The notes under the pieces are model-generated. The model was not told where the DNA came from. It did not search any database and saw nothing but the letters and a program-made list of their open reading frames with translations. Made by a program: the position numbers and the translations under genes. Below, piece after piece: positions 49,994 to 60,792 of a DNA stretch of 64,000 bases. Numbering within the stretch: position 1 is the stretch's first letter; every line of letters begins with the position of its first letter. This DNA comes from Cerrena zonata (Eukaryota; Basidiomycota; Agaricomycetes; Polyporales; Cerrenaceae). The stretch covers positions 248,001 to 312,000 of the forward strand of contig JASBNA010000003.1 in NCBI GenBank assembly GCA_038087015.1. The letters are read 5' to 3'.

Positions 49994-51829
49994 CTAGCAT
50001 GCTACTTGGGGAGGCACGATCACAACCACGTCAGCCGCTACGTCTTGAAGCTGGGGGACGAGTCTATCTATACTATGGTGTGGATTATGCCACTCCCTGG
50101 GATGGACTTTCGAAGCATCAATTGTGACGGTGTTGAAATATAGGCCCACTGCTTTTCGGCTATCTAGTGCTGCAATGAGATTCACGAAAGATGTGTCCAA
50201 AGTCTCCCGTTCATTTTCAAAGATATCCTCGTCCAGATTGATCTTCAAATCCCGTAAATTTGGAAGAAGAACGGCGTCTTCGTCTGTGCTAGATACGGCC
50301 AGTAGTTTTGGGAATGCAGCCGTAATTATGGTATTGCGATAGTATAAGTCCACCTCGACGAACTCCACACCGGGTAATCCTCCAAGGAGAGTGCGTAGGG
50401 GAGAAGAATATCTAGAATCAATTTTATTGCCGGGTCTGTGCAAGGATAGACGACAGCGAGTCACCCGCAGGAGGCGAGAAGAAAGGTTATTAGTCAAGGA
50501 ATCGACGAACGGGCCCCAGTCCCGAGGGAGAACAACCGAGAGACGAATATCGGTGTTTGAGGGTGTACCAGGGAATATATCTCTTTCACGAGTTCCCGTC
50601 GTGTTGAGCTCCATGATGAACGGCTCCATCCCGTCGTCGATGTTGAGAGAAAAGACACTCGTAAGGCCGGTGACATTTGGCGAAAGGGGTGACAATTTTT
50701 CTTGTAGCACTAGGAATAATGCATTTATATCACCCGGCTGCATCAGTGCAATCTCGACATGATCAATAGATGACAGATGATGAAGAAATGTAGTTGCAAA
50801 CATCGGGTCGCTGCTGAGCTTGAGGTGACGCAGGGGCCGAAGTTGTAAAATTTCGTCGGGGTGGTTGGGTGGCGTTGTATATTGATCCAGGGACCCTGTT
50901 AGACAGAGGTTCTCGAGATGGAGAAGACGACTGAGAGCCTCTATGATCTCCTCTACGGAAAGATGCATTATAGTAAGGCTGTGGGAGAGTATGAGAGTCT
51001 GGATGGTTGGGGGAAGGCGGGTCTCAAGCCAGTTCTGCCCCAATATCCCCGTGTACACATCGAAATACTTTAGGTTTGGCATGTTGTCATCAAAATCATC
51101 ATCAAACCATGACTTCATGGCATCCCCCAGTGTTTGTGGTGTGCAGGTTAAAAAGGTTAATGCAGAGAAATATGGCCATACGGTCTGGGACGGCTTCTTG
51201 CGAACTATCAAGGTTCGAATAAGGGCCAATGGAAGACCAGACTCTTCCCAACCAGTTGCCAAGTCAGAGGAAACTTGTACATGGAACGGCGAGCGCAGCT
51301 GAGAGAGACGCAGAAATTCCTTCCAGTGAGAATGGTACGTTCGTACATGGATGTGGGTAAATAAGGATGGAGTTTTGAGGATAATAGCGCGCCACATCCT
51401 ACAAACGTGAGACACCCTCAACCACTTGTAAACGGACAAGCAAGTTGAGGGGCTCGAAACAATGTTGTAGAAGTGTAACGCATGGTAATAGAGGAATATT
51501 TCCCTCAGTATTTCCGTCGGGAATAACTTGTTGATCGAAGGTGTGACCACATTTAAGCAACCGCGGAGACGAGCAATCGCTCGTTCATGGTGGATTATAG
51601 CAGCCTTATGCTTCTCGATACCAGCGTTATGTTCTGCAATCCGAGCTTGAACATCTTCGGTGGAAAAACAAGTGCCAGGTTGCACGATATCTGGAAAGTC
51701 ATCGAAGCTTGGACCGCAATTAATTAGGCAATTGTCAATCATGGACGGGTAAGTGACAACTATACCTGTCGACGTCCATGTCTCAGATACTAGGAGACTC
51801 GATGCAACAGAAATATCGTTTGCGGTCAA
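49994..51829 (-). CDS. F-box protein with variable C-terminal repeats
   Basis: Single uninterrupted frame of 611 codons, unlike the intron-rich neighbours. The start is the ATG at 51829 (MTANDISVASSLLVSETWTS). A heptad-rich helix, ARIAEHNAGIEKHKAAIIHH, lies near residues 60-90. An F-box-like domain follows at roughly residues 105-155 (INKLFPTEILREIFLYYHAL ... WLRVSHVCRMWRAIILKTPSL). The remaining 440 residues are leucine-rich and irregular (LRHLKLSSDPMF, LLPNLRDLKINLDED), as in the large expanded F-box families of agaricomycetes. It probably acts as substrate adaptor of an SCF ubiquitin ligase; the target is unknown. Single-exon structure is common in these lineage-specific F-box genes. Confidence 0.8.
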   Translation of the reverse strand: MTANDISVASSLLVSETWTSTGIVVTYPSMIDNCLINCGPSFDDFPDIVQPGTCFSTEDVQARIAEHNAGIEKHKAAIIHHERAIARLRGCLNVVTPSINKLFPTEILREIFLYYHALHFYNIVSSPSTCLSVYKWLRVSHVCRMWRAIILKTPSLFTHIHVRTYHSHWKEFLRLSQLRSPFHVQVSSDLATGWEESGLPLALIRTLIVRKKPSQTVWPYFSALTFLTCTPQTLGDAMKSWFDDDFDDNMPNLKYFDVYTGILGQNWLETRLPPTIQTLILSHSLTIMHLSVEEIIEALSRLLHLENLCLTGSLDQYTTPPNHPDEILQLRPLRHLKLSSDPMFATTFLHHLSSIDHVEIALMQPGDINALFLVLQEKLSPLSPNVTGLTSVFSLNIDDGMEPFIMELNTTGTRERDIFPGTPSNTDIRLSVVLPRDWGPFVDSLTNNLSSRLLRVTRCRLSLHRPGNKIDSRYSSPLRTLLGGLPGVEFVEVDLYYRNTIITAAFPKLLAVSSTDEDAVLLPNLRDLKINLDEDIFENERETLDTSFVNLIAALDSRKAVGLYFNTVTIDASKVHPREWHNPHHSIDRLVPQLQDVAADVVVIVPPQVAC

Positions 51830-52077
51830 CGTTCAATATTCATTGTCGACCACTGCGCTTGTGCTGGCAGTGCCAGGTTGTTCGTTTACATAAATACTAG
51901 AAAATGCCGTCGCACGCATCGGCTAGATCTCTCGCTTGAGATGTTAAAAACTGAATCATTGTTCAATCGAGCAAATACCGAAATCAGTTGAATAAACGAG
52001 ACTGTAACGTTGCAAGGGAAGTACATGAGACAATGAATGTTCAAACTAATATTGGGAAAAAGATGACTATACTTCGT

Positions 52078-52174
52078 GGTGACGGCGAGGTTCGAACTCG
52101 CGCGGGCTTACGCCCATTGGGAAGCAAGATAAGATCTTAAATCCAACGCCTTAGACCAACTCGGCCACGTCACC
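52078..52174 (-). tRNA. tRNA-Leu(UAA) with a short intron
   Basis: Read on the minus strand. The acceptor stem GGTGACG/CGTCACC is perfect (7 bp). The D arm is GCCGAGTTGGTCTAAGGC, the anticodon loop TTTAAGA gives anticodon UAA, the long class II variable arm has a GGGC/GCCC stem, and the T arm is GCGAG-TTCGAAC-CTCGC. Between the anticodon and the 3' anticodon stem there are about 13 extra bases (ATCTTATCTTGCT), at the usual position for nuclear tRNA introns. The last anticodon-stem pair appears as A-C, so the exact splice point could shift by one base. Box A and box B promoter elements lie within the D and T arms. Confidence 0.93.
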
Positions 52175-52476
52175 GTCGATCAACTTTCGACTTCAAAACA
52201 TCAAGGTACGACAAATCACTGCGAAGAACATTTGCTCAGATAATGAGTCAGATATCGGAACGTTGTGGCTGAACTTCGTCATATCGCTTGCTCTACTGAC
52301 CAGAATGTGTAACGATGTTATTGAATATTTCTAAACGAATATAAAGTACTAAATTGGACGACAAGCAAATAGAAAAATACACAACGAATAATGGAGCAAA
52401 ATAATGTAACCTACAATCCACGAAACTCGAAAGCATCCCGAAAGCAAAGATAAAAACAATCCTGATCAAAACTACA

Positions 52477-54797
52477 CTACGCTTCACCACTAAAGCTCCA
52501 CAGCCGAACATCTCCGTCGTCTGAACCACTCACTATCTTGTCCTCTCCGAGTGCAAGGCAAGTGACCGCACCTCTATGGCCTACGAGTGTTGCCGTACAC
52601 CTCCCTTCTTCCCTATTCCAAACCTTGATGGTCCTGTCGTGACTCCCACTGACCAATCGTAAGTTATCACTAGCTACAGCCCACACGCCCTCGATGTGAC
52701 CGAAGAGCGTGCGGACTGCTTTGGCATTGTCGATGTCCCAGATTTTGATAGTATTGTCGAGGGAACCAGAAATGAGGACAGGGCTACGGGATTTGGGAGA
52801 TGACGGTTCCTTGGGAGGAGAGGTTTCCTTCGCCTTCCCTTTAGCGGAAGAGGACGAATCAGTATCATCGTCGGTATGGATAAATGCTCCCGTAGGGATA
52901 TCATCATGGATCACATCCGAGGGGTTGGCGATGAGGGAAGGTCGGAAGGCAATGGCTTGGAGAGGAGTATTCGACGTAGATGTGGATTGCTGTTGCGTTT
53001 CCTCAGGTTGGGAATCTTGTGGTTTCCCTTCCTCGTCACATCCTTGATCAGCTAGCAACAGTTTCAGACTTTGTACTTGACCAACGTGACCTGTGAATTG
53101 CCTGATACAGTTACGCTGAGTGAGATCCCAAAGTCTGATAGTGCCGTCGTCAGAAGCAGAAAACAGCATCTTGCCAGGATCGATATGCGACATTGACCCA
53201 CTATAGGGTGACCCAGGACGAACATCCGCGGAAGGTGAGGCACCACGGATCGACTTTCCACCTGTGTTACCCGAATCCCATAGCTGGACAGAATTAACCC
53301 AATCGCGGTGTCCACGAAGGGTAAAGCATTCCCCAGTCCGGAAGTTCCACACCTTCACGGTAGAATCTACACTCCCACTCGCCAGCACATTTGAATCAAA
53401 ATTCAAACACACAACACCTTCCGTATGTCCTTCCAACGTTCTCAGACATTTGCCCGTCCGCCAATCCCAGACCTTCATGGTATGATCCATGCTTCCGGTA
53501 ATCAACTTGGCTTCATCGAACTGCAAAGCTCTGACAGCCCGGGTATGGCCAGTGAGACAATGCAACTCGCGCCCGGTCTCAAGGTTCCACACGCGAGCAG
53601 TACGGTCGTACGAACCTGTGATAAGGATGGGGAAGGCGGGATGAGACAATGTTTCGCTGAACTGGAGGCACATCACGCCATCGGTATGCCCTTGGAGTGT
53701 TCGGACAACACATCGGCCACGACGCCAATTGCGTTCTATTGTAAGACGTTCGCAGTAAACATCCTTCCACGGCCGAGTTTGTGAGTCTGTAGCAGGTGCG
53801 TGAGTCGGAGGAACGAGAGGATTGGGGACAGGCGTGTCGCTTGAGTTAATGTGAAGGGGTGAAAGCGAAGGAGGAGGTGAAAGAGGAGGTGAAGAGGGAC
53901 CAGCATCCATTCTTTGCCGTTTAACGGAGTGAACATGATCGTGATGAGTATGGTCAAGCTCCAACTCTCGTTTACCATTAGGGAGGATGGATGGTGACGG
54001 ACAAGGTGAACCAGGCTGCTGTAGACGCGTAGTCCGTCGTTTTTCCAAGATAGGGAGACCCCAGCCGCACTTGAGGCACTTCTGTCCAATATGTTGTTCG
54101 CAGATTCCTCGCCAAAGGATATCATCGTCCGCGAGGCTTCTCCATTGTCTGCTGACCTGAGCAGCTCGACATAGAGAAGTCGCATCGAGATAGCCGAGGA
54201 TCTTCAAGGAAACTTCCCGGGGAAGAACAGTGAATGGATCGATCCGGATGAGATGGGAGAGTTGCTCGGTGAGAAGAGAAAGTTGGGAGAAGCAGCACAT
54301 AGTGAGCAGGCCCTGAAGGATGAGAGCTCGACGAGGATGCGGAGAGGATGAGAAATTCGTCCAAACAGCGTTAACAGCCTCTCTTTCCTCGACGGAGAGA
54401 GCATCTAAGGCCTATATGCACATTCAATTAGCACATGATCAATATTAGAGACACTGAGCGTTTCGCCCAAAATAAGAAGCGAAAATTGGTGGAATTGATC
54501 ACACACCTGCTGCAACTTCAAATTCGTTCCCTCGTCCGCCATTCGCTGGTGCCTGACACACAACTTTCTCGCCGGTGGCTGACTCGACGAGTCCTGCGGA
54601 GGCATAAGCACCTTCTGTGCGGGTTTCTCTTCCGAAATGGGGATATCATGAGGAACAATGGGAGCTCGAAAGGCGGTCACAGGCGGGGTAGGTAACGGCA
54701 GCGGGCTTGGCGACCTAGAAGACTGGCCGACTATTCTCGGAGCAGGAATTGTATCACACAATGCAGGAGTATTGCCCGAGGTAGAAGGCGTTGACAT
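52477..54797 (-). CDS. MET30: F-box/WD40 protein, MET30/sconB type
   Basis: Substrate-recognition subunit of an SCF ubiquitin ligase that, in yeast and other fungi, represses sulfur-assimilation transcription and restrains the cell cycle. Exon 1 starts at the ATG at 54797 (MSTPSTSGNTPALCDTIPAP) and is Pro/Ser-rich. A 95-base intron (54412-54506) follows LKLQQ. The F-box is at about residues 155-200 (FTVLPREVSLKILGYLDATS ... QVSRQWRSLADDDILWRGIC), directly followed by EQHIGQKCLKCGWGLPIL, the stretch typical of Met30/SconB rather than Cdc4. WD40 repeats run from VVRTLQGHTDGVMCLQF to the C-terminus, with clear VWD/IWD ends (GSMDHTMKVWDWRTGKCLRT, GSLDNTIKIWDIDNAKAVRT). A Ser/Glu-rich insert lies between repeats five and six. 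Total is about 740 residues, stop at 52477. No disruption. Confidence 0.92.
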
Positions 54798-56207
54798 TTT
54801 CGGGATGTAGTAAGTTGATGTTAACGAATTGGGGGAGAGAAGTCTATCCGGGATGGAGGAAATGGGGGAGAGTTATAAGGTGAGTGAAAAGGAGGACCAT
54901 GAAGGTACTGAGCAGTCCTTGATATGCTATAGAGGCGAGAAGTGCACCATCCAGGCATAATCTGACTCTCCCCTGCAAAACTCGCGTAAAGCCAACGACA
55001 CATCACGCAACACTTACCTCAAACACCGCTGACTAAGCAGATCCCTTCCTGTTTTGGCAACGGCTTCTCCCTCGGCCCCTCAAAATACTCAAACACACGC
55101 CTATTTTCATGCTCATATAGGGGCCACGCTGCATCGCATTGAAACATACCGGGATGGCGTTCTCTTTGCACATTTTCCAAAAATTCATATTTCTCCTTTT
55201 TGGCATCACTGTCGGCCCCTTCTCGGCCTGCTCCCGGTTTAAGTTCAGATAGTAATAGCCACGTCCATCGCATTAGAAAGCAGGGCCATACATGGACCAA
55301 GCTGGAATACGGAGATAGAACCCAGGATGGTATCTATCCCAAGTATCCGGCGCTCGCCATCCTTCTCGGGTTCTCATTCAAAGAAGTCGTGCGAATGGTT
55401 CAAGAAATTGACTATTAAGATAGCAGTATCATGACCCTATGAGCATGGTACAAATTACTCCATTATTCCATATCATAAAACATTCTCCTCTGTAACATTG
55501 TGCACAGAATTACGGAACGATGGTGCGAAAATCAAGTGACCCAACCTAGATTGACAATGAGGAGGGACACAGCTAGGAACCGGTAGCAGATAGATCTTCG
55601 AATGAACCCAATATGTCGTCCGACGATCCCAGAAGGGGGAGGGTTTGGAATTGACAAGATAGAGCATCGTGTCATAACGGGGTGGCCCGGGTGGGGAGCG
55701 ATTTGTGTCTGGAGCGAGTCTAGAGATCGATAGACTTGCCTCACCATCAGACAAGACTTGAGATAAGTGTTGCTGTCGAAGATTATAAAATCTTCAACAA
55801 TGTACACTGGTCACTATGTGTGATGGCGGTCAGGTTGTGTGTCGAGTGCGAATTGCGAGAACGAATTCTATGTCGACAACATTAGGAGATCGGATAGGGT
55901 AGATTCCGACAGGTATTAGGTAGTAGGATTGTTGGGTACTAGGCTTGTTGGGTATAATTCGAAGCGGGGGTATATGTGAACTTGGGTATCATCGAGTTGC
56001 AGGCAAAGATTACAATCGAGAGAGCTGAAAAACCACGAGAGGAAGCTAGTAATGGGCGTTTTGTAGTTTATTCCGAGATTTTCTTTGGGTTTTATATTGC
56101 TGACCGACTGAAGGATATAGTTAGTCCATGCCCTATTGTGATGAAGTGGAGGGGTGCGACTTACTGAGAGAGAGAGAAAGAGAGAAAATCAATGACCAGG
56201 AAGAACA
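54798..56207. other. Intergenic region with conflicting weak ORFs
   Basis: Contains the MET30 promoter side. A minus-strand frame at 55019-55300 (containing KEKYEFLENVQRERHPGMFQ) and an overlapping plus-strand frame from about 55140 to 55418 (ending GFSFKEVVRMVQEIDY) both look mildly protein-like. They overlap almost completely, and neither has a recognised domain or a clear start. At most one can be real. From 55430 to 56200 nothing is recognisable. Confidence 0.4.
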
Positions 56208-57615
56208 TTAGTAGGGCTTGAGGGCGCTACTGTCACAGGGGAAGCCAACAGAATACGAAGGTCCTTGGGGAGCGAGCAAACTATCGGAAACATCAAAGAC
56301 TGTGTTGCTCGATTTACGACGATGGCGCATGAGTGAGGTACCAATCAGGCTTCGCGCGGGGAGTTGGACCAGTTCCTTCGGAGTATCGAGGGACTCGATG
56401 TCCGAAAATGCGAAGTACGACGGGTCGAATAGACCTGCCATCCTCTTGCCGCTGAAGTTCAAGTCGACCTTGCTGGGCTTGAGCATGGGAGGTAGTGTCG
56501 ACGTAGTTGGGCAATCAGAGTAATAGTCTTCGTCTTCGTCTGTGTCAACATCGGGAGTGGGAGGGCCGTCAGAGTCAGCGGTACTAGCAGATTCATCCGT
56601 ATCCGAGTCCTCGTATACGTGGAGGCCAACGGCGGGAGCGGCGTCAGAGGAAAGTGGAGAGTCGCGAGTCCCAGCGTAGTTGCGCGAGGTAGTAACAGTA
56701 GTGAGGCACATAACAGACGAAGATTTCCCCATAGTGAGAAAGAGACCACCAGAGAGGCGACCAAGGGGGTTGGTATCGCCTCGACGGTAACGGAAAATAC
56801 ACGTAAAGTCCCAGTCAGCCTCTGCACGAGGGATAGGAGCAGTCCCCTCAGGAGGTTCAAGGAAGTCGGCCTTGGCGAGAGCAAAGCATACGGAGTTGAA
56901 CGGACCTCGAATAACTTGGTCTCCAAAGTTGAGGTCGAGCTCTTGGTAGTTAACAGTTGGGCATTCAGTCACCACAATCTTGATGGAGTCGACAGGAGTA
57001 TCCTCATATGAGACGGCATCCGGATGTTGGAAAGCCGTGGAGTCGAGAGTGTGAAGTTCCCCAGACTCAGACTCAGAAAGGGAGTTGTCTGAGGTAGAGC
57101 TTGACTCATCGCTTAAGCAGTCCCAGTTGGCAACGAGATCTTCCATATCGGCCAAGGCATCTTCAACTTTGGCGAGGCCTTCTGCATGGAAGGAAGGTGG
57201 GAACAACGTCCTTGCGGTTTCGATGATGACAGCCTCGTCCCGAACAGGAATAAATGGTACTTGAGGCTCTGACCGTTGAAGGTGTTGTTCACTCGAGGAC
57301 TTTCTGGAGAACCTCTTGCTAAATGACTGAAAGAATGTCTGTTAGCCATGAACCGAGATACTTAAAATTCGATCAAAGTACCTGTAAGAGACGATCCCAA
57401 GCTTTAGGCTTCTCTCTCAATTCTCTTTCTGCGACTCGTGCAGGGAGTAGAAGAGGTTTGAGAGAGTTCCTTCGGACTGCGTTGGCGGCTTCCCACTCTG
57501 CCACTGCCTGGGGGAGTACGAGTGGTTTAAGTTTAGGTCGAGTCGAGTCGTTGCTCTTCGTGTTGTTAAAGCACCTCTTGAAGAATGAGGGTTTGTTGGT
57601 CTTGACTGAATCCAT
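56208..57615 (-). CDS. Acidic protein with internal repeat, unknown function
   Basis: The ATG at 57615 begins MDSVKTNKPSFFKRCFNNTK in a first exon of about 80 basic residues. A short intron (about 57328-57381) joins to FSKRFSRKSSSEQHL, then a frame open to 56208. The rest is acidic, with Ser/Asp/Glu tracts (SDESSSTSDNSLSESESG, DVDTDEDEDYYSDCP). Two copies of a module are visible: ELDLNFGDQVIRGPFNSVCF-A near 56870-56940 and VDLNFSGKRMAGLFDPSYFA-F near 56410-56465. There is no signal peptide, membrane segment or known domain. Total is about 430 residues. The consistent splice site and repeat suggest a real gene, probably lineage-specific and intracellular. Confidence 0.6.
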
Positions 57616-59695
57616 GAGGGGCGAAGTGGGAGTAGTTGAAAAAGAGGGTGATGATAGTGAGAGTGGGATAAGAAAGAGTACAAGGAACTCGGAGGTTCAG
57701 CATAGCTCGATATACTCCTAGTGTCAGCCATGTCAGCCATGCCAACCTCCGAATCATTGTGACATGATGTAACATCCGAGGCTCCTATAGTCGAGTAGCG
57801 GCTGACGGTATTCGAAGACTAGTTCGATTATCTATTACAGCTTCTTGTTAATCAGGTGCAAAGGGAACATGTTTTCGGTCGTACCCACCTTCCGTTTACG
57901 GCGACTCGGATCTTTCATTAGTATGTTAGTGTGCGCAAGAAACCGAGACTACTTCCCTTGCACGCAAAAAAGGAAATACGTCGCAAAAAATCAAAGCTCA
58001 TCTGCAAGAAATATGGCTTAGTGTGAGAAATGGACGAGGCTGATCAGTGTTTGGTATAAAGTACTATTCAAGATGAAGTAGTGTAGCCATGAGATATCAG
58101 TTCTTCACTGTATTCGAGGAGCTCGAGAATCTTGCATGTTGAATGAAATGGAGATATTCTGTCGCTCTATGGCATGATGTACCGATTCAGTCATGGTTGG
58201 TGGTATGCACCCTCGTGCATTAGGAGTCGGTGACCGTTAGATTAATGTAGTACTTGACAGCGCCGCCGTGGCCTACAAGTACATGCCATTCGGACTGGCC
58301 CAAACATGAGCAAACATACGTCAACAACCCTTATTGCTCCGAGTCGGAGTCGGACTCGTTGAACTTTCCAGCATTGCTACTAATCTAAATTCAGACCATT
58401 CGGCTCTCGATATTTCAACGACATGATTTGTTTCGTTGTGCACCGAAAATATTGAACATCCGAGACATACATGGACTCCAACGAAACTAAGTACTTAGGT
58501 TTCGCATTTGCAGATCTCTGACCACATCCCCTCATATTAGCAGTTCACGCAACGAGATCACACCTGACATCAACGAAGCACTTCCTATGAAAATCTTTCT
58601 GAAACCTTTCTTCACTCTCGCGTGCTATAGAGTCGACCACGATCTGGCTTTCATCTACCCTCATCACCAGAAAAAAGCCCAAGCTTGCACCGTCTGAAAC
58701 TGGGTTTCAGCTAAAATACTCAAGCTCGAAGGGTCTCCATAAGCCATGCGTGCACTCCTTGAATGTATTGATCTCGATATCGAACACATATTGCATCTGA
58801 AGGAAGGGAGTTGTTCTCTCAACTCCTAAGAGCGAAACCAAAGAATTCTCGACATTTGATGCATAGTATAGGAACCTCTCCATCAACTTCGTCACGGATT
58901 TAAAGACGTTCCACACGCCCGGACAGAGCAATTTGATGTTGAACTTCAAATCATGAAAATTGAAGGTTCGAAATTGGATTTCGACACATGGGTAAGCAAA
59001 CCGAGACGGAATTGTTTCAGCTTGTGGTTGGTAATTTCATTATATCACTTAGGCAGCATCCTTTCTAGTATTAGAGATCATCCGACGCGGTGAACGTTTG
59101 TGTATTTCGGTTTCGTACGGCATATTTGCTTATCAACGTCACCCTATACTCGTGGGGCTCAATATGAGCTGAGGACAGTACACCAGAGGAACGATGTACA
59201 CAGTACATAATGCATCTCATAGTACGGAATGACGACTGGCCTGTGAATTTCGAAGTCCTTCGCCATCCCATGAGCACTGCCCCCAGTGCCTCTTCAGGCT
59301 CACGACTCCCATACGAAGCCAAGGCTCACCTGCGCCTCCAATATCTGATAAACATAATCAGCTATTCTGGAACTAAATGCGTTGCTCATGGGACGCACCG
59401 CAGGGTTCCCTAGGGTTCCGCTTCCACAACCTTCCATAACAGAGCCACCCCTCAGCGAACCCATGTTCGTTTTTTCATGTAACCCGTAATGTGCACTAGC
59501 AGTCCCATTGACTGACTGACAAAACCGTTTACCCACCTTCCGCATCGGCACACCTCCGAATGGGCACTCGTGTTGGTCATCCTTTCTCATCATGAGTAAT
59601 CCCTGGATTCAATCATTGAATCGGATTGGAAGCAATAAGCTATGGAGAGGTCTCTTGGAAGTACCCTCGAGCACCAAATACAGGCTCAGGGAAGA
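57616..59695. other. Long intergenic region
   Basis: About 2 kb. A minus-strand frame at 58707-58949 (80 codons, start MKFNIKLLCPGVWNVFKSVT) and short frames near 59071-59413 on both strands are the only candidates. None has a clear domain or exon partner. No transposon ends or tRNA were seen. Confidence 0.4.
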
Positions 59696-59703
59696 TATAA
59701 ATA
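59696..59703 (+). promoter_or_regulatory. TATA box of glutathione transferase gene
   Basis: TATAAATA lies about 105 bases upstream of the ATG at 59806, followed by a pyrimidine-rich leader (CTCTCTCCGATCC). Confidence 0.55.
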
Positions 59704-59805
59704 GGACCGTTGTCGATTATAGATATAGTGGTGTCCTATCGTCCCCAGCCATCTTGTCCCCCACACACAGTCACTTAAGCCTCTCTCCGATCCAGTACTA
59801 GAACC

Positions 59806-60792
59806 ATGTCGCACGGAAAGCAGTTCACCCTTTACACTCACGTCGGTGGTCCCAACGGATGGTGCGTAGATGCAATCTCTATCTTGATCTCGAAACACTC
59901 ATGACAGAAATTCGTCTCTTGATTTTGACAGGAAAGTCGCCATCCTTTGCGATTTCCTTGGACTCACTTATGAGTCAATCTACCTCAACTTCCAAGAGGG
60001 AGACCAAAAGAAACCGGATCATGTTAAATTGAACCCCAATGGACGTATCCCGACCATCATTGACCACAAGAACAACGATTTCGTTCTCTGGTATGTACAG
60101 CATATAGTATGCAATTACTGCGATGATTTATGTTGATCATACTACAGGGAATCCAATGCGATCTTGCAATACATCGTGGACAAATATGATACCGAGAAGA
60201 AGCTCGCCGTAACGGAAGAAGGCGACAAGTACAAATTGCTTCAATGGTTGTTCTTCCAATCATCTGGCCAAGGGTACGTTCCTATACATTTCCAAGATCT
60301 ATTGATCCGCTGATCAAATTCACGATCTTGATAGACCATACTATGGCCAAGGCAGCTTGGTTCAGCATGTACCACCCCGAGAAGATCCCAAGTGCTATCG
60401 AGAGATACCAGAAGGAGGTCCTTCGTGTCCTTGGGCGTACTCGAGAGTGTTTTGTCTAAGCAAGAGTGGCTCGTTGGCAACAAGTTGACCGATTGCTGAT
60501 CTCTCCTTCATCACGTTAGTCCTATTTAGACATTGCAGCGATCGTATTGACTGAGACTCAAAAAAACCTTTGGCCAGATGGAACAACTTTGCTGTCACCA
60601 AATTGGTCAACGACTACAACGGCTTCAACTTCGAGAAGGATTTCCCTGCCACTGCTGCGTAAGCCCCATCCGTTATTTTCTGTCAATGAACCTCACTGAA
60701 TCTCGCTGGATAGTTGGCACGCGAAAGTTGGTGCTGTTCCCGCTGTAAAGAAGAACATCGACGAGCGAGCCGCACTCTTGGCTAAGGCCTAA
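59806..60792 (+). CDS. Ure2p-like glutathione S-transferase
   Basis: Cytosolic enzyme of the fungal Ure2p-like class, expected to conjugate or reduce electrophiles with glutathione. The ATG at 59806 begins MSHGKQFTLYTHVGGPNG, joined over an intron to WKVAILCDFLGLTYESIYLN. The thioredoxin fold shows LNPNGRIPTI with the cis-proline and ESNAILQYIVDKYD for glutathione binding. The helical domain includes LLQWLFFQSSGQG, WFSMYHPEKIP, EWLVGNKLT and VGAVPAVKKNIDERAALLAKA, stop 60792. As written the frame breaks three times in about 150 bases: one extra base each near 60350 (CCAAGG), 60434 (GGG) and 60490 (ACCG). Deleting each restores a family-typical reading and clean splice sites. This favours assembly error, but a recent pseudogene cannot be excluded. 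Confidence 0.82.

Noticed and set aside
50124..51302. Plus-strand ORFs inside the F-box gene
   Set aside because: Antisense shadows of a long, well-supported minus-strand frame.
55019..55300. Minus-strand ORF with protein-like acidic segment
   Set aside because: It is almost fully overlapped by an equally plausible plus-strand frame, has no domain, and its donor-like GTAAGT would follow an in-frame stop. Mentioned only in the region note.
58707..58949. 80-codon minus-strand ORF
   Set aside because: No domain, no partner exon and no promoter feature; cannot be separated from chance.
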